Positions 7,896-18,760 of a DNA stretch of 64,000 nt are shown here, one piece after another (position 1 is the first letter of the stretch; each line of letters begins with the position of its first letter). Under the pieces are notes generated by a model. That model saw nothing but the letters and a program-made list of their open reading frames with translations, was not told the DNA's origin and did no database searches. Position numbers and translations under genes: made by a program. This DNA is from Desulfobacter sp. (GTDB lineage: Bacteria; Desulfobacterota; Desulfobacteria; Desulfobacterales; Desulfobacteraceae), in NCBI GenBank assembly GCA_028768545.1, contig CP054838.1, forward strand, positions 1,047,501 to 1,111,500, read 5' to 3'.

Positions 7896-9293
7896 ATGTT
7901 TATCACAGATATAAAAAGGGTAATTGACCAGGTAAGCCGTGAAAAAGGAATTGATGCTGAAGTTCTTATTAATACCTTGAAAGAGGCCATCATTTCGGCT
8001 GCCAGGAAAAAAATCGGACCCAGGGCGGATGTTGAAGTCCATTATGATGAGAAAAGCGGTGATGTTGAAGTCTTCCATTTTAAAGAGGTGGTTGAAGAGG
8101 TTGAATATTCCGACAGCGAGCTGACCCTTGACGAAGGGGTTGAATATGATCCCGAATGTGAAATCGGTGACTCCTTAGGGATTCGAATTGATACCGAAGA
8201 GTTCGGACGTATTGCTGCCCAGTCTGCCAAGCAGGTGATCATTCAAAAGATGAGAGAAGCGGAACGCAATGCCGTGTATGAAAATTTTATCCAGAAAAAG
8301 GGAAAAATTATCAACGGTATTGTCCAGCGGTTTGACCGGGGCAGCATCATTGTTAATCTGGGCCAGGCCGATGCCGCGCTTCGGCCAAGAGAGCAGATGC
8401 CCAAGGAAAACTACAAGCGGGGAGACAGGCTTCGCGCCTATGTCCTGGATGTGCTTGAAGAGTCGAAAGGGGCCCAGGTCTTATTGTCCAGAACCCATCC
8501 TGAATTTTTGATTGAGCTTTTTAAAACAGAGGTTCCTGAAGTGGCCGAAGGAATCGTTTCCATCCGGGGGGCTGCCCGGGTGCCGGGCGTCCGTGCAAAA
8601 ATTGCGGTTTCCTCAATTGATTCAGATGTGGATCCTGTGGGGGCCTGTGTGGGCATGAAGGGGAACCGGGTTCAGAGTATTGTTCAGGAGCTTCGGGGAG
8701 AAAAAATTGATATTGTTCAGTGGAGCCCGGATATTGCACGTTTTGTCTGCAATGCCCTGTCTCCTGCTGAAATAGCTCGGGTGATCATTGACGAGGATAA
8801 TCAGTCCATGGAGGTTATTGTCAATGACGAATACCTGTCCATTGCCATTGGCAAGGGCGGGCAGAATGTATCCCTTGCCTGTGAAATCACGGGCTGGCAT
8901 CTGGAGGTGACCTCTGAAGAGGAATACTCCCGGGAAGTCAAGGAGGGGTATGACAGCCTTATGAAATTGTCCAATGTGGGACTGCCCATGGCAGAGGTCT
9001 TGTTTAAAGCCGGTTTTTCCTCTTTGTTGGATGTAGCAGACGCTCTGGTAGAAGATCTTGCATCGATTATGGATCTTTCCCAGGAAGAGGCACAGGGGGT
9101 TGTTGAGGAAGCAGGCCAGATCATGGAAACAGAACGGATTGAAGCCCAGGAGGCCGTTGAAAAGGCGGCAATCGAAAGGGCTGCAGCCGATCAGGCTGAA
9201 CAAGAGGCTGCAAAAGCTGAAGAGACCCAGGGGGGTGAAAACCCTGAAGATACAACCCAAGAACAGGCGGCGTTAGAAGATACTGAAGACTAG
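7896..9293 (+). CDS. nusA: transcription termination/antitermination factor NusA
   Basis: 465 residues. NusA binds RNA polymerase and modulates pausing, termination and antitermination. The N-terminal domain is about 1-130, S1 about 135-200 (KGKIINGIVQRFDRGSIIV), and KH1-KH2 about 205-345 (VGMKGNRVQSI and IGKGGQNVSLA GxxG loops). One helix-hairpin-helix-like repeat lies near 360-415. The last 45 residues are a low-complexity Glu/Ala-rich tail in place of the second acidic repeat of E. coli NusA. TGGAGA precedes the ATG. Confidence 0.95.
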   Translation: MFITDIKRVIDQVSREKGIDAEVLINTLKEAIISAARKKIGPRADVEVHYDEKSGDVEVFHFKEVVEEVEYSDSELTLDEGVEYDPECEIGDSLGIRIDTEEFGRIAAQSAKQVIIQKMREAERNAVYENFIQKKGKIINGIVQRFDRGSIIVNLGQADAALRPREQMPKENYKRGDRLRAYVLDVLEESKGAQVLLSRTHPEFLIELFKTEVPEVAEGIVSIRGAARVPGVRAKIAVSSIDSDVDPVGACVGMKGNRVQSIVQELRGEKIDIVQWSPDIARFVCNALSPAEIARVIIDEDNQSMEVIVNDEYLSIAIGKGGQNVSLACEITGWHLEVTSEEEYSREVKEGYDSLMKLSNVGLPMAEVLFKAGFSSLLDVADALVEDLASIMDLSQEEAQGVVEEAGQIMETERIEAQEAVEKAAIERAAADQAEQEAAKAEETQGGENPEDTTQEQAALEDTED

Positions 9294-9357
9294 GTTGCAT
9301 CGGTAAGCGACGGGTAAACGATTAGAATTATTAAAAGAGGATTACTGGGGGCAACGA

Positions 9358-12219
9358 ATGGCGAAGGTCAGAGTATATGAGTTGGCTAAAGATCTGAATA
9401 TGACAAATAAACAGCTTCTCAACAAGATGAAGGAACTGAAAATCGAAGTAAAAAGCCACATGAGTTCTCTGGAAGATAGCGCTGTCATCGCGATTAAAGG
9501 AAGCATGTTCGGAAAAAAGAAACAAAAAAGCGATGTAAAGGTTAAACCCTCAGTGATCCGCAGGCGGAAAACACAGGTTGATACGGATTTGCCTTTAGAA
9601 GATGAAGCCGGGGAGGAAGATTTAATTGATGAGGACCTTCCCCAGACCGATGAGCTATCGGCAGAACCGGTCGAACCTGAAAAGGTGATAGAACCTGAGG
9701 CTGAAAAACCTGTTGTGAAAAAGCGGTCGGCCAAAAAAAAGGTCAAGGCAGCAGAGCCTGCAAAGATTATTAAACCGGTCATTGCGGAACCTGAAAAAAA
9801 AGCGGAATCTGAAAAGTCCGCGCCAATGCCTGAAAAAACAGAACCTGAAGCAGCGGATGTTTCGGTCGAGACCCCTTCTGAGAAAACCCAAGAGGTTTCT
9901 GATGCTGCTGAGCCCAAGGGTGAAGCAAAATCATCAAAAACGCCAGAACCCCAGGCCTCTGAAGCAGATGAAAAACCTGCAGATTCGCCTGAGGATACAG
10001 ACGATAACCAGGTTAAAAAGAAAAAGAAAAAGAAAAAATCAACCCCGGCAAAAATTGTCCGGGTGGCGGATCCGGCGGTATTGGAAAATCTCAAACGGAT
10101 GAAGCCCTCCGAAGATAAACGCCACAACGGTTCAAGAGGCGGACAGGATGGACCCAGCCGCAGGCCCGTAAGGGATAGTCGGCCGCCAAGGGATACCCGG
10201 CCGGCCCCGGGGGCGTCCAGGCCGAATATGGCGGTGCCGCCCGAACCCGGCGGAGAGGTCCGGAAAAAAACATGGGGCAAGGATTTGCCGCCTGCATCAG
10301 GACCCGGGTCGGTTAAAAAGAAACGGCGTAAGAAAAAATCCGTGGTTGAGGGTGATGCCCTTTATAGAGGCCGGGGCCGCAAGAAACGCGGCAGAAAAGA
10401 TAACCGGAGCAAAAAAGGCAACTTTCAGAAAACCCAGATTACAACACCCAAGGCCATCAAACGACGGGTTAAAATTGATGAGGCCATTGAGCTGGCAGAA
10501 CTTGCCAAACGTATGGGCATCAAAGCCAATGAGATGATTGCCAAGCTCATGGGCATGGGGGTTATGGCCACGGTAAACCAGACCATTGATTATGACACAG
10601 CCTCTTTGGTTGCGGCTGAGTTCGAATTTGAAGTGGAAAAGGCAAGCTTTGAAGAAGAAGCGCTGATCAGTTCGCCTGCGGCCCAGGAAGAAGATGCGGG
10701 CAATCTGGTGGAATGTCCTCCGGTGGTGACCATCATGGGTCATGTTGACCATGGTAAAACCTCGCTTCTGGATGTCATCCGGGAATCCAAGATCACCTCG
10801 GGTGAGGCCGGCGGTATTACCCAGCACATTGGTGCCTATAATGTGCAGACGCCCAATGGCGGGCGGATTACCTTTTTAGATACCCCGGGTCATGCCGCGT
10901 TTACGGCCATGCGTTCCAGGGGGGCCAAGGTCACGGATATTGTTATCCTGGTGGTGGCTGCCGATGACGGCTGCATGCCCCAGACCATTGAGGCCATCAA
11001 CCATGCCAAGGCCGCATCTGTGCCGGTTGTGGTTGCAGTCAATAAAATGGACAAGGCAGGGGCTGATCCCGACCGGATTATGAGAGAGTTATCCGAGCAC
11101 GATCTTCTTGCCGAAGACTGGGGCGGAAACGTGATCTTTGTCAAGGTTTCTGCCAAAACCGGAGAGGGCATTGATGAATTGCTCGAGATGGTCATTCTTC
11201 AGTCCGAAGTGCTTGAACTCAAAGCCAACCCGGATCGGTCTGCCTTTGGTTATGTTGTGGAATCCAGGCTGGATACCGGCCGGGGATCTGTGGCAACGGT
11301 ATTGGTCAAACAGGGAACCCTTAAAGATGGTGATCCCATTGTCTGCGGTCTTCATTCAGGCCGTATCCGGGCCATGATCGATGATTCCGGCAGCCGGATT
11401 GAAGCGGCAGGCCCTTCCACACCGGTTGAAATTGTCGGGCTGACCGGGGTGCCGGACGCAGGTGATGAATTTATTGCTGTGGCCTCTGATAAAGATGCCA
11501 AGCAGATTGCCGGCCATAGGATGCAAAAACAGCGGGCCAAGGAACTGGCCAAAAAGAGCCGGGCCAACCTTGAAAAGATGTTTGAAAACCTGGGTTCCGC
11601 TGAGATAAAAGAGCTCAAGCTTATTGTTAAGGCTGATGTTCAGGGGTCTATTGAGGCCTTGAACGATTCTCTCAAAGATCTTGCCAAGGATGAGGTTGAT
11701 GTTAAAATCGTTCATTCGGGTGCCGGCACCATCAATGAATCAGATGTGGCTCTGGCGGCTGTTTCCGATGCCATTATCATCGGGTTTAACGTTCGTCCCA
11801 ATCCCCAGATACGTAACTTGGCCCGGGATGAAAATGTGGACATGCGGTTTTATGATATCATCTATGATGTGATCAACGATATCAAGGCGGCCCTTGACGG
11901 TATGATGCCTTCAACCTTCCATGAAATTATCATTGGCCGTGCCGATGTCAGGAATACCTTTGTTGTTCCCAAAATGGGAACCATTGCAGGCTGTGCCATC
12001 ACAGAGGGCAAGGTGATCCGGGGCAAAAAGGTCAGGCTGTTGCGTGACGGCGTGATCAAGTGCGATACAGAGCTTTCCTCCCTGCGCCGGTTCAAAGATG
12101 ATGTCAAAGAAGTGGACCAGGGATTTGAGTGCGGTATCGGCCTTGAAAAATATAATGACATTAAGGTCGGCGATGCCATAGAATGTTATGAAGTCGAAGA
12201 AAGAAAGTATAAGGGTTAG
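9358..12219 (+). CDS. infB: translation initiation factor IF-2
   Basis: 953 residues. IF-2 is the GTPase that brings fMet-tRNA to the 30S subunit and promotes 50S joining. An IF2N domain is at residues 1-50 ([19 protein letters not shown]). A long charged linker (about 60-350) is rich in Glu/Pro/Ala and Lys/Arg, and a second IF2N domain is near 370-430. The G domain starts at the P-loop GHVDHGKT (461-468), with DTPGHAAF and NKMD following; domains II-IV run to the end. Its start is close to a GGGG site. The long linker explains the many antisense open frames here. Confidence 0.96.
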   Translation: MAKVRVYELAKDLNMTNKQLLNKMKELKIEVKSHMSSLEDSAVIAIKGSMFGKKKQKSDVKVKPSVIRRRKTQVDTDLPLEDEAGEEDLIDEDLPQTDELSAEPVEPEKVIEPEAEKPVVKKRSAKKKVKAAEPAKIIKPVIAEPEKKAESEKSAPMPEKTEPEAADVSVETPSEKTQEVSDAAEPKGEAKSSKTPEPQASEADEKPADSPEDTDDNQVKKKKKKKKSTPAKIVRVADPAVLENLKRMKPSEDKRHNGSRGGQDGPSRRPVRDSRPPRDTRPAPGASRPNMAVPPEPGGEVRKKTWGKDLPPASGPGSVKKKRRKKKSVVEGDALYRGRGRKKRGRKDNRSKKGNFQKTQITTPKAIKRRVKIDEAIELAELAKRMGIKANEMIAKLMGMGVMATVNQTIDYDTASLVAAEFEFEVEKASFEEEALISSPAAQEEDAGNLVECPPVVTIMGHVDHGKTSLLDVIRESKITSGEAGGITQHIGAYNVQTPNGGRITFLDTPGHAAFTAMRSRGAKVTDIVILVVAADDGCMPQTIEAINHAKAASVPVVVAVNKMDKAGADPDRIMRELSEHDLLAEDWGGNVIFVKVSAKTGEGIDELLEMVILQSEVLELKANPDRSAFGYVVESRLDTGRGSVATVLVKQGTLKDGDPIVCGLHSGRIRAMIDDSGSRIEAAGPSTPVEIVGLTGVPDAGDEFIAVASDKDAKQIAGHRMQKQRAKELAKKSRANLEKMFENLGSAEIKELKLIVKADVQGSIEALNDSLKDLAKDEVDVKIVHSGAGTINESDVALAAVSDAIIIGFNVRPNPQIRNLARDENVDMRFYDIIYDVINDIKAALDGMMPSTFHEIIIGRADVRNTFVVPKMGTIAGCAITEGKVIRGKKVRLLRDGVIKCDTELSSLRRFKDDVKEVDQGFECGIGLEKYNDIKVGDAIECYEVEERKYKG

Positions 12220-12227
12220 CAGATAAA

Positions 12228-12611
12228 ATGAAGCCCTATTCGCGTGCCGAACGCATTTCGGTCAAGATCCAGATGGCCATTACCGAGCTGATGAATAAAA
12301 AGATGCAGGACCCCAGGCTTGAAATGGCCACGGTCTCCGGGGTGAAACTCACCCCGGACCTTCGGGTGGCACAAGTGTATATTACCGTATTCGGAGATAA
12401 AAACAGGATCCGGGAAACCTTGGACGGATTTAAGAAATCCAAGGGATTCATCAAAAAAAGCATTGCCCCGAAGCTGGGGCTGAAATTCATGCCTGATCTT
12501 CGGTTTGTCCATGATGATTCCTTTGACAAAGCCGCCCGAATGGATGCCCTGATTGATGCGGCAACCAAAGGGGACAACAGACAGGACCCCAGCCCGGATA
12601 CAGACCGATAA
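12228..12611 (+). CDS. rbfA: 30S ribosome-binding factor RbfA
   Basis: 127 residues with the KH-like RbfA fold: RAERISVKIQMAITELMNKKMQDPRL at the N-terminus (split here as RAERISVKIQ and ITELMNKKMQDPRL), then LTPDLRVAQVYITVFG, and IAPKLGLKFMPDLRFVHDDS. RbfA acts in late 30S maturation. It begins 8 bp after infB, typical of the nusA-infB-rbfA-truB run. Confidence 0.93.
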   Translation: MKPYSRAERISVKIQMAITELMNKKMQDPRLEMATVSGVKLTPDLRVAQVYITVFGDKNRIRETLDGFKKSKGFIKKSIAPKLGLKFMPDLRFVHDDSFDKAARMDALIDAATKGDNRQDPSPDTDR

Positions 12612-12634
12612 AAGATCAAGTTTCAACTCATCCA

Positions 12635-13555
12635 ATGAAAGACGGCATCCTTGTTGTAAATAAACCCGAAGGCCTCTCCTCGGCCGGGGTCGTCGGACGT
12701 CTTAAACGGATTCTCGGCGTAAAAAAAATCGGTCACACCGGTACCCTGGACCCCTTTGCCACAGGCGTGCTTTTGATTGCCGTTCAGAAAGCCACCCGGA
12801 TTTCAAGATTTTTTCTGGACGGAAGCAAAACCTATCATGCCCGGATAACCCTCGGGGCTGAGACCGATACCTATGATTGCACCGGAAAGGTCACAGCCCA
12901 GGTTGATCCAAGCCTGCTTGCCGAAATCAATTTTGACACGATTCAACAGGTGGTTTCAGGTTTTTTCGGTGCCCAGGAGCAGGTGGCACCGGCATATTCA
13001 GCATTAAAGCACAAGGGGCAGCCCCTGTACAAGCTGGCCCGCCAGGGCAAGATGATTCAAAAGCCCCCGAGACCGGTTGAGATTTATAAAATCAGGGCAG
13101 AAAAATTGGAACAGACCTCCGGCGGCCTGCCGGTGTTTGATCTGGATGTGGCCTGTTCTGGCGGCACCTATATCAGAAGTCTGGCCTATGATATTGGCCG
13201 GCGCCTGGGATGCGGTGCCCATCTGTCCGGCCTTTGCCGGACCCGCTCAAGCCATTTTCGGATCGAGGATGCCATAGACCTGCCCTGTCTTGAAACCATG
13301 GAAAGATCAGATATTAATTCAAGAATCGTTTCCATGTCTGACTGCCTTTATTTTCTGCCTGTGATTGAGGCGGATGATGAAATGGCCGGGAAAATCAAAT
13401 TTGGACAGAAACTCAGCTTTGATCAGGTTCGGTCCGAATCAGGGGACAGCGCCCCCTATATTCGCGTGGTGGACGTAAACGGCACCCTTCTGGCCGTGGT
13501 CCAGCCGGAAACATCCGGGCGTTCTTATAAATATTGTTGCGTTTTCAGCAGTTAA
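12635..13555 (+). CDS. truB: tRNA pseudouridine(55) synthase TruB
   Basis: 306 residues. It makes the universal pseudouridine 55 in the T-loop of tRNAs. The catalytic Asp is D39 in GHTGTLDPFATGVLL, and the N-terminal ILVVNKPEGLSS and later SGGTYIRSLAYDIGRRL motifs are canonical. The C-terminal part (about 245-306) is a PUA-like extension. The ATG follows AAGTTTCAACTCATCCA, without a strong ribosome site. Confidence 0.95.
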   Translation: MKDGILVVNKPEGLSSAGVVGRLKRILGVKKIGHTGTLDPFATGVLLIAVQKATRISRFFLDGSKTYHARITLGAETDTYDCTGKVTAQVDPSLLAEINFDTIQQVVSGFFGAQEQVAPAYSALKHKGQPLYKLARQGKMIQKPPRPVEIYKIRAEKLEQTSGGLPVFDLDVACSGGTYIRSLAYDIGRRLGCGAHLSGLCRTRSSHFRIEDAIDLPCLETMERSDINSRIVSMSDCLYFLPVIEADDEMAGKIKFGQKLSFDQVRSESGDSAPYIRVVDVNGTLLAVVQPETSGRSYKYCCVFSS

Positions 13556-13698
13556 CTGGTAAATATATTAGGTTTATTGTGATGGTATGTTGGCTGATTA
13601 TGCGCCTTGATTCTGAATGGAATATTGGATAAGAGGCCATTCAAAAGTCAGCCATACAAATACCAGGTTTAATTTATTCCAAATAAAGGAGTGTTACA

Positions 13699-13968
13699 GT
13701 GGTTTTATTAGCAGAGAACAAAGAGGAGATGATTGAAAAATTCAAACTCCACGAGTCAGACACCGGATCACCCGAAGTCCAGGTGGCCATTTTAACCCAT
13801 AGAATCAGTTACCTGACTGACCATTTGAAAACCCATAAAAAAGACCATCATTCAAGACGGGGTCTTTTGATTCTGGTCGGTCGGCGTAGAAGCCTGCTGG
13901 ACTATGTTAAGAAAAAAGACATAAACAGATACCGTTCTTTGATCGAGAAACTCGGACTCAGAAGGTAA
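13699..13968 (+). CDS. rpsO: 30S ribosomal protein S15
   Basis: 89 residues starting at GTG 13699, preceded by AAAGGAG. The sequence is canonical S15 ([22 protein letters not shown] and [20 protein letters not shown]). S15 binds 16S rRNA early in assembly. In E. coli it represses its own translation through the leader. The 143-bp gap after truB may hold such a leader, but no fold was identified with confidence. Confidence 0.97.
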   Translation: MVLLAENKEEMIEKFKLHESDTGSPEVQVAILTHRISYLTDHLKTHKKDHHSRRGLLILVGRRRSLLDYVKKKDINRYRSLIEKLGLRR

Positions 13969-13977
13969 GATGACCTT

Positions 13978-14021
13978 AAGCCGGTTTTTGGCGTGTTTTG
14001 GGTCAAAAACCGGCTTTTTTT
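13978..14021 (+). terminator. intrinsic terminator of rpsO
   Basis: AAGCCGGTTTTTG (13978-13990) and CAAAAACCGGCTT (14004-14016) are perfect complements around a 13-base loop and run into TTTTTTT. Because pnp follows 170 bp later, this may partly uncouple pnp from the nusA operon or be read through. Confidence 0.9.
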
Positions 14022-14191
14022 ATTTGCAGCGGGCGGCGCTTTTGGAAAGGCTTTCAAATAAGTTCGCATCTTTGCTATCAAATCAATCCGATTTTTTTTC
14101 ACGGAGTTTGATGGTAAATATGCGGGTTTATGATCCTGAAAGTATCTTTTTCCAAAAAACCGCCTTTTTTATTATCCATTAAGGAGAAATT

Positions 14192-16288
14192 ATGGAAAAG
14201 ATCGTATCAGCCGAAATCGGCGGCAAAGAATTATCCATCAGTACCGATAAAATCGCCAAACAGGCCTCAGGCTCTGTTGTGGTGAAATACGGAGAGACCA
14301 TTGTTCTGGTCACTGCCGTTGCATCCAAGGACCCCAAGGCAGAGATCAGTTTTCTGCCCCTCTCTGTTGACTACCAGGAAAGAATTTATGCAGCCGGCAG
14401 AATTCCGGGCAATTATTTCCGTAGGGAGATCGGCAGACCTTCTGAAAACGAAACTCTGAACGCCCGTCTCATTGACCGGCCCATCAGGCCATTGTTTGAA
14501 GATGATTATAATTTTGAAACCCAGATCATTGCCACGGTCATGTCCACGGATAAAATGTGCGAACCCGGCATTCTGGCCATGATCGGTGCGTCTGCCGCTC
14601 TGGAAATTTCAGACATTCCCTTTAACGGTCCCATTGCCGGCATCAAGGTGGGTCGGGTCGACGGTGAATTCATTGCCAACCCCACCCCTGCCCAGATGGA
14701 AGAGTCTGATATCGACCTTACGGTTGCAGGATCTAAAACCGGGGTGGTCATGGTTGAAGGCGGGGCAAATATCGTGTCTGAAAAAGATATGCTCGACGCC
14801 ATCTTTTTCGGCCATGAAGCCATGCGGCCGGCCATTGCGCTGCAGGCAGAACTCAAGGCTGCCGTGGGCAAAGAAAAACGCGAATTTATTCCCCTGGCAC
14901 GTGATGAAGCCCTGGCCGAAGCGGTTAAAGCCTTTGCCGCGGACAAGATCCACGAGACCGTTCAGGTCAAGACCAAGATTGAACGTCAAAGTGCATTACG
15001 CGCCTTGAAAGAAGAGGTGGTTGCCCATTTTGAAGACCAATATCCCGAACAGATCAAAGAGATCAAAGAGGTGTTTGGCAAGACCATTAAAGCCGTGTCC
15101 CGGAAGATTGTTCTCACCGAGGACAAACGTATTGACGGCCGGGCCTTTGATGAGATCAGAGATATTGCCTGCGAGGCAGGATGTCTTCCCAGACCCCATG
15201 GCTCAGCTCTTTTTACCCGGGGTGAAACCCAGGTTTTGGGCATTCTGACCCTGGGTTCAGGCATGGACGAGCAGCGGATTGAAACCCTGAACGACGGCAA
15301 TATGACCCGGGCCTTTATGCTTCATTATAATTTCCCTCCCTATTCAGTGGGAGAGGTCAAACGGGCCGGCGGACCTTCAAGACGTGATATCGGTCACGGC
15401 AACTTGGCCCACAGAGCATTGGCCCGTGTCCTTCCCACTCCCGAAGAGTTTGAATACACCATTCGTTTGGTGGGTGAGGTCATGGAATCCAACGGATCTT
15501 CCTCTATGGGCACGGTCTGCTCAGGATGCCTGGCCCTCATGGACGGCGGGGTGCCCATCAAGGCCCCGGTTTCCGGTATTGCCATGGGGTTGGTGAAAGA
15601 AGGGGACAAAACCGCTGTCCTTTCCGATATTCTCGGGGATGAGGATCATTTCGGAGACATGGACTTCAAGGTGGCCGGAACCAGAGAAGGCATCACTGCC
15701 CTTCAGATGGACATCAAGATCAAAGAACTGTCCAAGGAGATCATGGAAACCGCATTGAACCAGGCCAATGGCGGCCGGATTCATATTTTGGATAAAATGC
15801 TTGAAACCCTTGATAAATCAAGAGACGAGGTCTCTCCCCATGCGCCCAAGATTGTCTCTGTCCAGATTCACAAGGACAAGATTCGGGATATCATCGGCCC
15901 TGGCGGCAAGGTGATCCGTGCCATTCAGGCCGACACCAACACCACCCTTGAGGTGAATGACGACGGAATTGTCAAGATTGCAGCGGAAAATGAAGAAGAT
16001 TCTGCCAAGGCCGTTGCCATGGTCAAAGACATTGCCATGGATCCTGAGATCGGCACCATCTACGAGGGTGCTGTGGTCAAGATTACCGACTTTGGTGCCT
16101 TTGTTAATATCAAGTCCGGTACTGACGGCCTGGTGCATATTTCAGAGCTGGCCGATTATCGGGTGAAAAAAGTCACCGACGTTGTCAAGGAAGGCGAGGT
16201 CATCAAGGTTAAAGTGCTGGACATTAACCGGGACGGTAAGATCAAACTCAGCTATAAAGCTGCAAAGAAAGATGCCGAAAAAGAATAA
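14192..16288 (+). CDS. pnp: polyribonucleotide nucleotidyltransferase
   Basis: 698 residues. PNPase is a phosphorolytic 3'-to-5' exoribonuclease of mRNA turnover. Two RNase PH-like domains (about 5-215 and 310-540) flank an all-alpha linker, followed by KH ([13 protein letters not shown] near 568) and S1 ([16 protein letters not shown] near 622) domains. Motifs include [12 protein letters not shown] and the second-domain GSSSMG. AAGGAG precedes the ATG. Its end overlaps the next gene by 17 bases. Confidence 0.97.
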   Translation: MEKIVSAEIGGKELSISTDKIAKQASGSVVVKYGETIVLVTAVASKDPKAEISFLPLSVDYQERIYAAGRIPGNYFRREIGRPSENETLNARLIDRPIRPLFEDDYNFETQIIATVMSTDKMCEPGILAMIGASAALEISDIPFNGPIAGIKVGRVDGEFIANPTPAQMEESDIDLTVAGSKTGVVMVEGGANIVSEKDMLDAIFFGHEAMRPAIALQAELKAAVGKEKREFIPLARDEALAEAVKAFAADKIHETVQVKTKIERQSALRALKEEVVAHFEDQYPEQIKEIKEVFGKTIKAVSRKIVLTEDKRIDGRAFDEIRDIACEAGCLPRPHGSALFTRGETQVLGILTLGSGMDEQRIETLNDGNMTRAFMLHYNFPPYSVGEVKRAGGPSRRDIGHGNLAHRALARVLPTPEEFEYTIRLVGEVMESNGSSSMGTVCSGCLALMDGGVPIKAPVSGIAMGLVKEGDKTAVLSDILGDEDHFGDMDFKVAGTREGITALQMDIKIKELSKEIMETALNQANGGRIHILDKMLETLDKSRDEVSPHAPKIVSVQIHKDKIRDIIGPGGKVIRAIQADTNTTLEVNDDGIVKIAAENEEDSAKAVAMVKDIAMDPEIGTIYEGAVVKITDFGAFVNIKSGTDGLVHISELADYRVKKVTDVVKEGEVIKVKVLDINRDGKIKLSYKAAKKDAEKE

Positions 16289-17054
16289 ATCTTTCAGCCT
16301 GTGTCCCCTGGCCAGCGGCAGCCGGGGGAACTCCATATTTGTATCCACACAGGATACAGCCGTGTTGGTTGATGCCGGGCTTTCAGGCATTGAGACGCAA
16401 AGGCGGCTTGAAGCTGTCGGCCAGTCTGCAGAACAACTGAAAGCCATCATCATCACCCATGAACATACCGATCATGTCAAAGGGGCAGGGATATTGAGCC
16501 GCAGGTTTGATATCCCTGTTTACCTGACCCCTCAAACCTTCCATGCCTGTAAATCCTTGGGTAAAATTGAGCACCTTCAATTTTTTGAGTGCGGAACTGC
16601 GTTTGAGATCGAAAATATCATTGTTAATCCCTTTTCCATTTCCCATGATGCAAAGGATCCTGCGGGCTTTACCTTGAGTTACAACGGGAAAAAAATAGGT
16701 ATTGCCACGGATTTAGGGATTGCCACCAACCTGGTGAAAAATCATTTAAGTCTTTCCAACCTCCTCTATCTTGAGTCCAACCATGATCCTGAAATGCTGG
16801 TCAACGGGGGGTATCCCTGGCATCTTAAGCAGCGGATCAAATCCAGGACCGGTCATCTTTCCAATCAGGAAACAAGAGATCTGGTGGCTGAACTCCTTCA
16901 CCAGGATCTGGATCATCTCATTCTGGCCCACCTCAGCGAAGAGAACAATTGCCCGGACAAGGCTGCCCATGAAGTGAGAAAAGGCCTGAACGGTAATGAC
17001 ACGGCTCTGTACGTGGCAGGCCCGGACCGGCCCGGAAAGATGATCCACCTGTAA
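16272..17054 (+). CDS. MBL-fold metallohydrolase, YycJ/WalJ-like
   Basis: 260 residues from an ATG inside the end of pnp. The metallo-beta-lactamase motif is H63-E-H65-T-D67-H68, and the N-terminal LASGSRGNS signature is typical of the YycJ/WalJ group. Later metal positions are suggested by [16 protein letters not shown] and LAHLSEENN. Members are putative nucleases or phosphodiesterases of unsettled substrate. The overlap with pnp suggests translational coupling, perhaps in RNA metabolism. A longer frame to 16182 exists but lies within pnp. Confidence 0.85.
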   Translation: MPKKNKSFSLCPLASGSRGNSIFVSTQDTAVLVDAGLSGIETQRRLEAVGQSAEQLKAIIITHEHTDHVKGAGILSRRFDIPVYLTPQTFHACKSLGKIEHLQFFECGTAFEIENIIVNPFSISHDAKDPAGFTLSYNGKKIGIATDLGIATNLVKNHLSLSNLLYLESNHDPEMLVNGGYPWHLKQRIKSRTGHLSNQETRDLVAELLHQDLDHLILAHLSEENNCPDKAAHEVRKGLNGNDTALYVAGPDRPGKMIHL

Positions 17055-17332
17055 TTTTTGTCCTTGGTGCCTGTTGGAATGACCCTGACCCGGGGTGTTT
17101 CTTTTTTACCCGCCGCAATGATCCGCCTGTGTAAAATTTACCCAGACCAGGGTCTCTTGTTTTCCAAGGATATCTGGTTCAAATTAATATATGCTTTTAG
17201 ATTTAAATGGATTATAAAAGAGGGTTGAAATACGGCACGGACCTTGCTTTTTATTATTTTTTATTTCAATGCGGTGTTGAGAAGGGTAAAAGGTTTTTTG
17301 TATTGAAAGTTGAACTTTTCAGGAATGGTGGA

Positions 17333-18757
17333 ATGTCACGTTTAACCCTTTATTTTATTTTGGGCAGTCTGTTGATGAGCTTCGGGTGTAAAACCCTTGA
17401 CCCGGAACCTGTGCCCCAACTCACCTTTGAGGTGCCTGAGACCTTTTCAGCCCGGGCAGAAAATCCAGACGATTTTCCCCTTATCCAGGAATGGTGGCAG
17501 TCGCTGAACAGCCCGGAACTCGACGCTATGATCCAAATGGGGTTGGATAAAAATTATGATTTAAATGTGTCCAAGGCCCGGATTTCCCAGGCTGAGGCAA
17601 GTCTTGAAAAGGAAAGGGCCCAATTAAAACCAAGCCTGGGGTTTTCTTTGGGAGGCGATAAAAAACAGACCCGGATAAAAAACAGTCAAACCCGTTCCAA
17701 CACGGGCAGCCATTCCTGGGACGGATCATTGACAGGGGCGTATACCGTGGATCTCTGGGGAGAGGCCCGGGCAGGTGTCGAGGCAAAAAACCTGGCCCTT
17801 GAGGCGGCCAACCAGGATTTAAAAGATGCATCCTTGACCCTGTCGACTGAGATTGCCCAGACCTGGGTGAATCTTATCTCTGTAAGATCCCGGAAAAAAA
17901 TTTTGGAAAACCAGATCAAAATCAACACCACCCACCTTGATCTTCAAAAATTGCGGTTCCTCCATGGAAAGGCAAGTGCCCTGGACGTGTCCCAGCAGCG
18001 GGAAGCCTTGGCCGAGGCCTTGTCCCTTGTGCCCCTGCTGGAAAAAGAAGCCTCTGAATTATTGAATACCCTTGGATTTTTAATGGGCACCCCCCCGGGA
18101 GTCCCTGTCCAGGTGTCTACCCAGGAACTGCCAACAGGGATGATCCCGGCAGAGCCGGGCCTGCCTGCCGATCTTTTGGCGAACCGGTCTGATATCCGGG
18201 CGGTCCGGGTGAGGCTTTTGTCGGCCGTTTTTGATGTTGAGGCGGCAAAGGCGGATCTTCTGCCCTCGTTTACCCTGTCTGCAGCAGCCCTTTTTTCCAG
18301 CGGCAGTCTGGACCTTTTATTTCAAAACTGGGTGGCAAGCCTTGGGGCCGCCTTTGCCGGCCCCTTGTTTGACGGTGGTCTTAGACAGGCCGAAGTTAAA
18401 CGGGTCCGGGCAAAAATGGACGAGCTGATTCATCTTTATGCCCGTACTGTGGCCCGGGCCATCAAAGAGGTAGAGGACAGCCTGGTGGGGATCCGGCGTC
18501 AAAAGGAGTATATTGAGCGGCTGACCCAGGAGCTTGATGCAGCCCGGCTGACCCTGAAAGATGCCCGGGTTCAGTATCTTAACGGCCAAACCAGTTATTT
18601 GAACTATCTGACGGCCTGGGTGGGTATTGAACGGCTGGAACGCCAGCTGGTCAGTGAACATGCCAACCTGGTGAAAGAGAAAATCGTCCTGTACAGGACA
18701 ATCGGGTGGCAATTGCCAGAGAACAAGACTGTGACCCCTGCCATTGGAGCGGAGTAA
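17333..18757 (+). CDS. outer-membrane efflux lipoprotein (TolC/NodT-type)
   Basis: 474 residues from the ATG at 17333 (AGGAATGGTGG just upstream). The N-terminus is a lipoprotein signal: hydrophobic stretch then LLMSFGC, with the lipid-modified Cys at residue 19. Two OEP repeats follow, with WWQSLNSPELDAMI at the start typical of NodT-family outer-membrane factors and YLNGQTSYLNYL near the end. It provides the outer-membrane channel of the RND system encoded next. An in-frame extension back to 17207 lacks a signal peptide and is rejected. Confidence 0.9.
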   Translation: MSRLTLYFILGSLLMSFGCKTLDPEPVPQLTFEVPETFSARAENPDDFPLIQEWWQSLNSPELDAMIQMGLDKNYDLNVSKARISQAEASLEKERAQLKPSLGFSLGGDKKQTRIKNSQTRSNTGSHSWDGSLTGAYTVDLWGEARAGVEAKNLALEAANQDLKDASLTLSTEIAQTWVNLISVRSRKKILENQIKINTTHLDLQKLRFLHGKASALDVSQQREALAEALSLVPLLEKEASELLNTLGFLMGTPPGVPVQVSTQELPTGMIPAEPGLPADLLANRSDIRAVRVRLLSAVFDVEAAKADLLPSFTLSAAALFSSGSLDLLFQNWVASLGAAFAGPLFDGGLRQAEVKRVRAKMDELIHLYARTVARAIKEVEDSLVGIRRQKEYIERLTQELDAARLTLKDARVQYLNGQTSYLNYLTAWVGIERLERQLVSEHANLVKEKIVLYRTIGWQLPENKTVTPAIGAE

Positions 18758-18760
18758 ACC

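Noticed and set aside
9342..10280. Long minus-strand open frame opposite infB
   Set aside because: It mirrors the low-complexity charged linker of IF-2, giving a Ser/Phe/Gly-rich sequence with no family resemblance.
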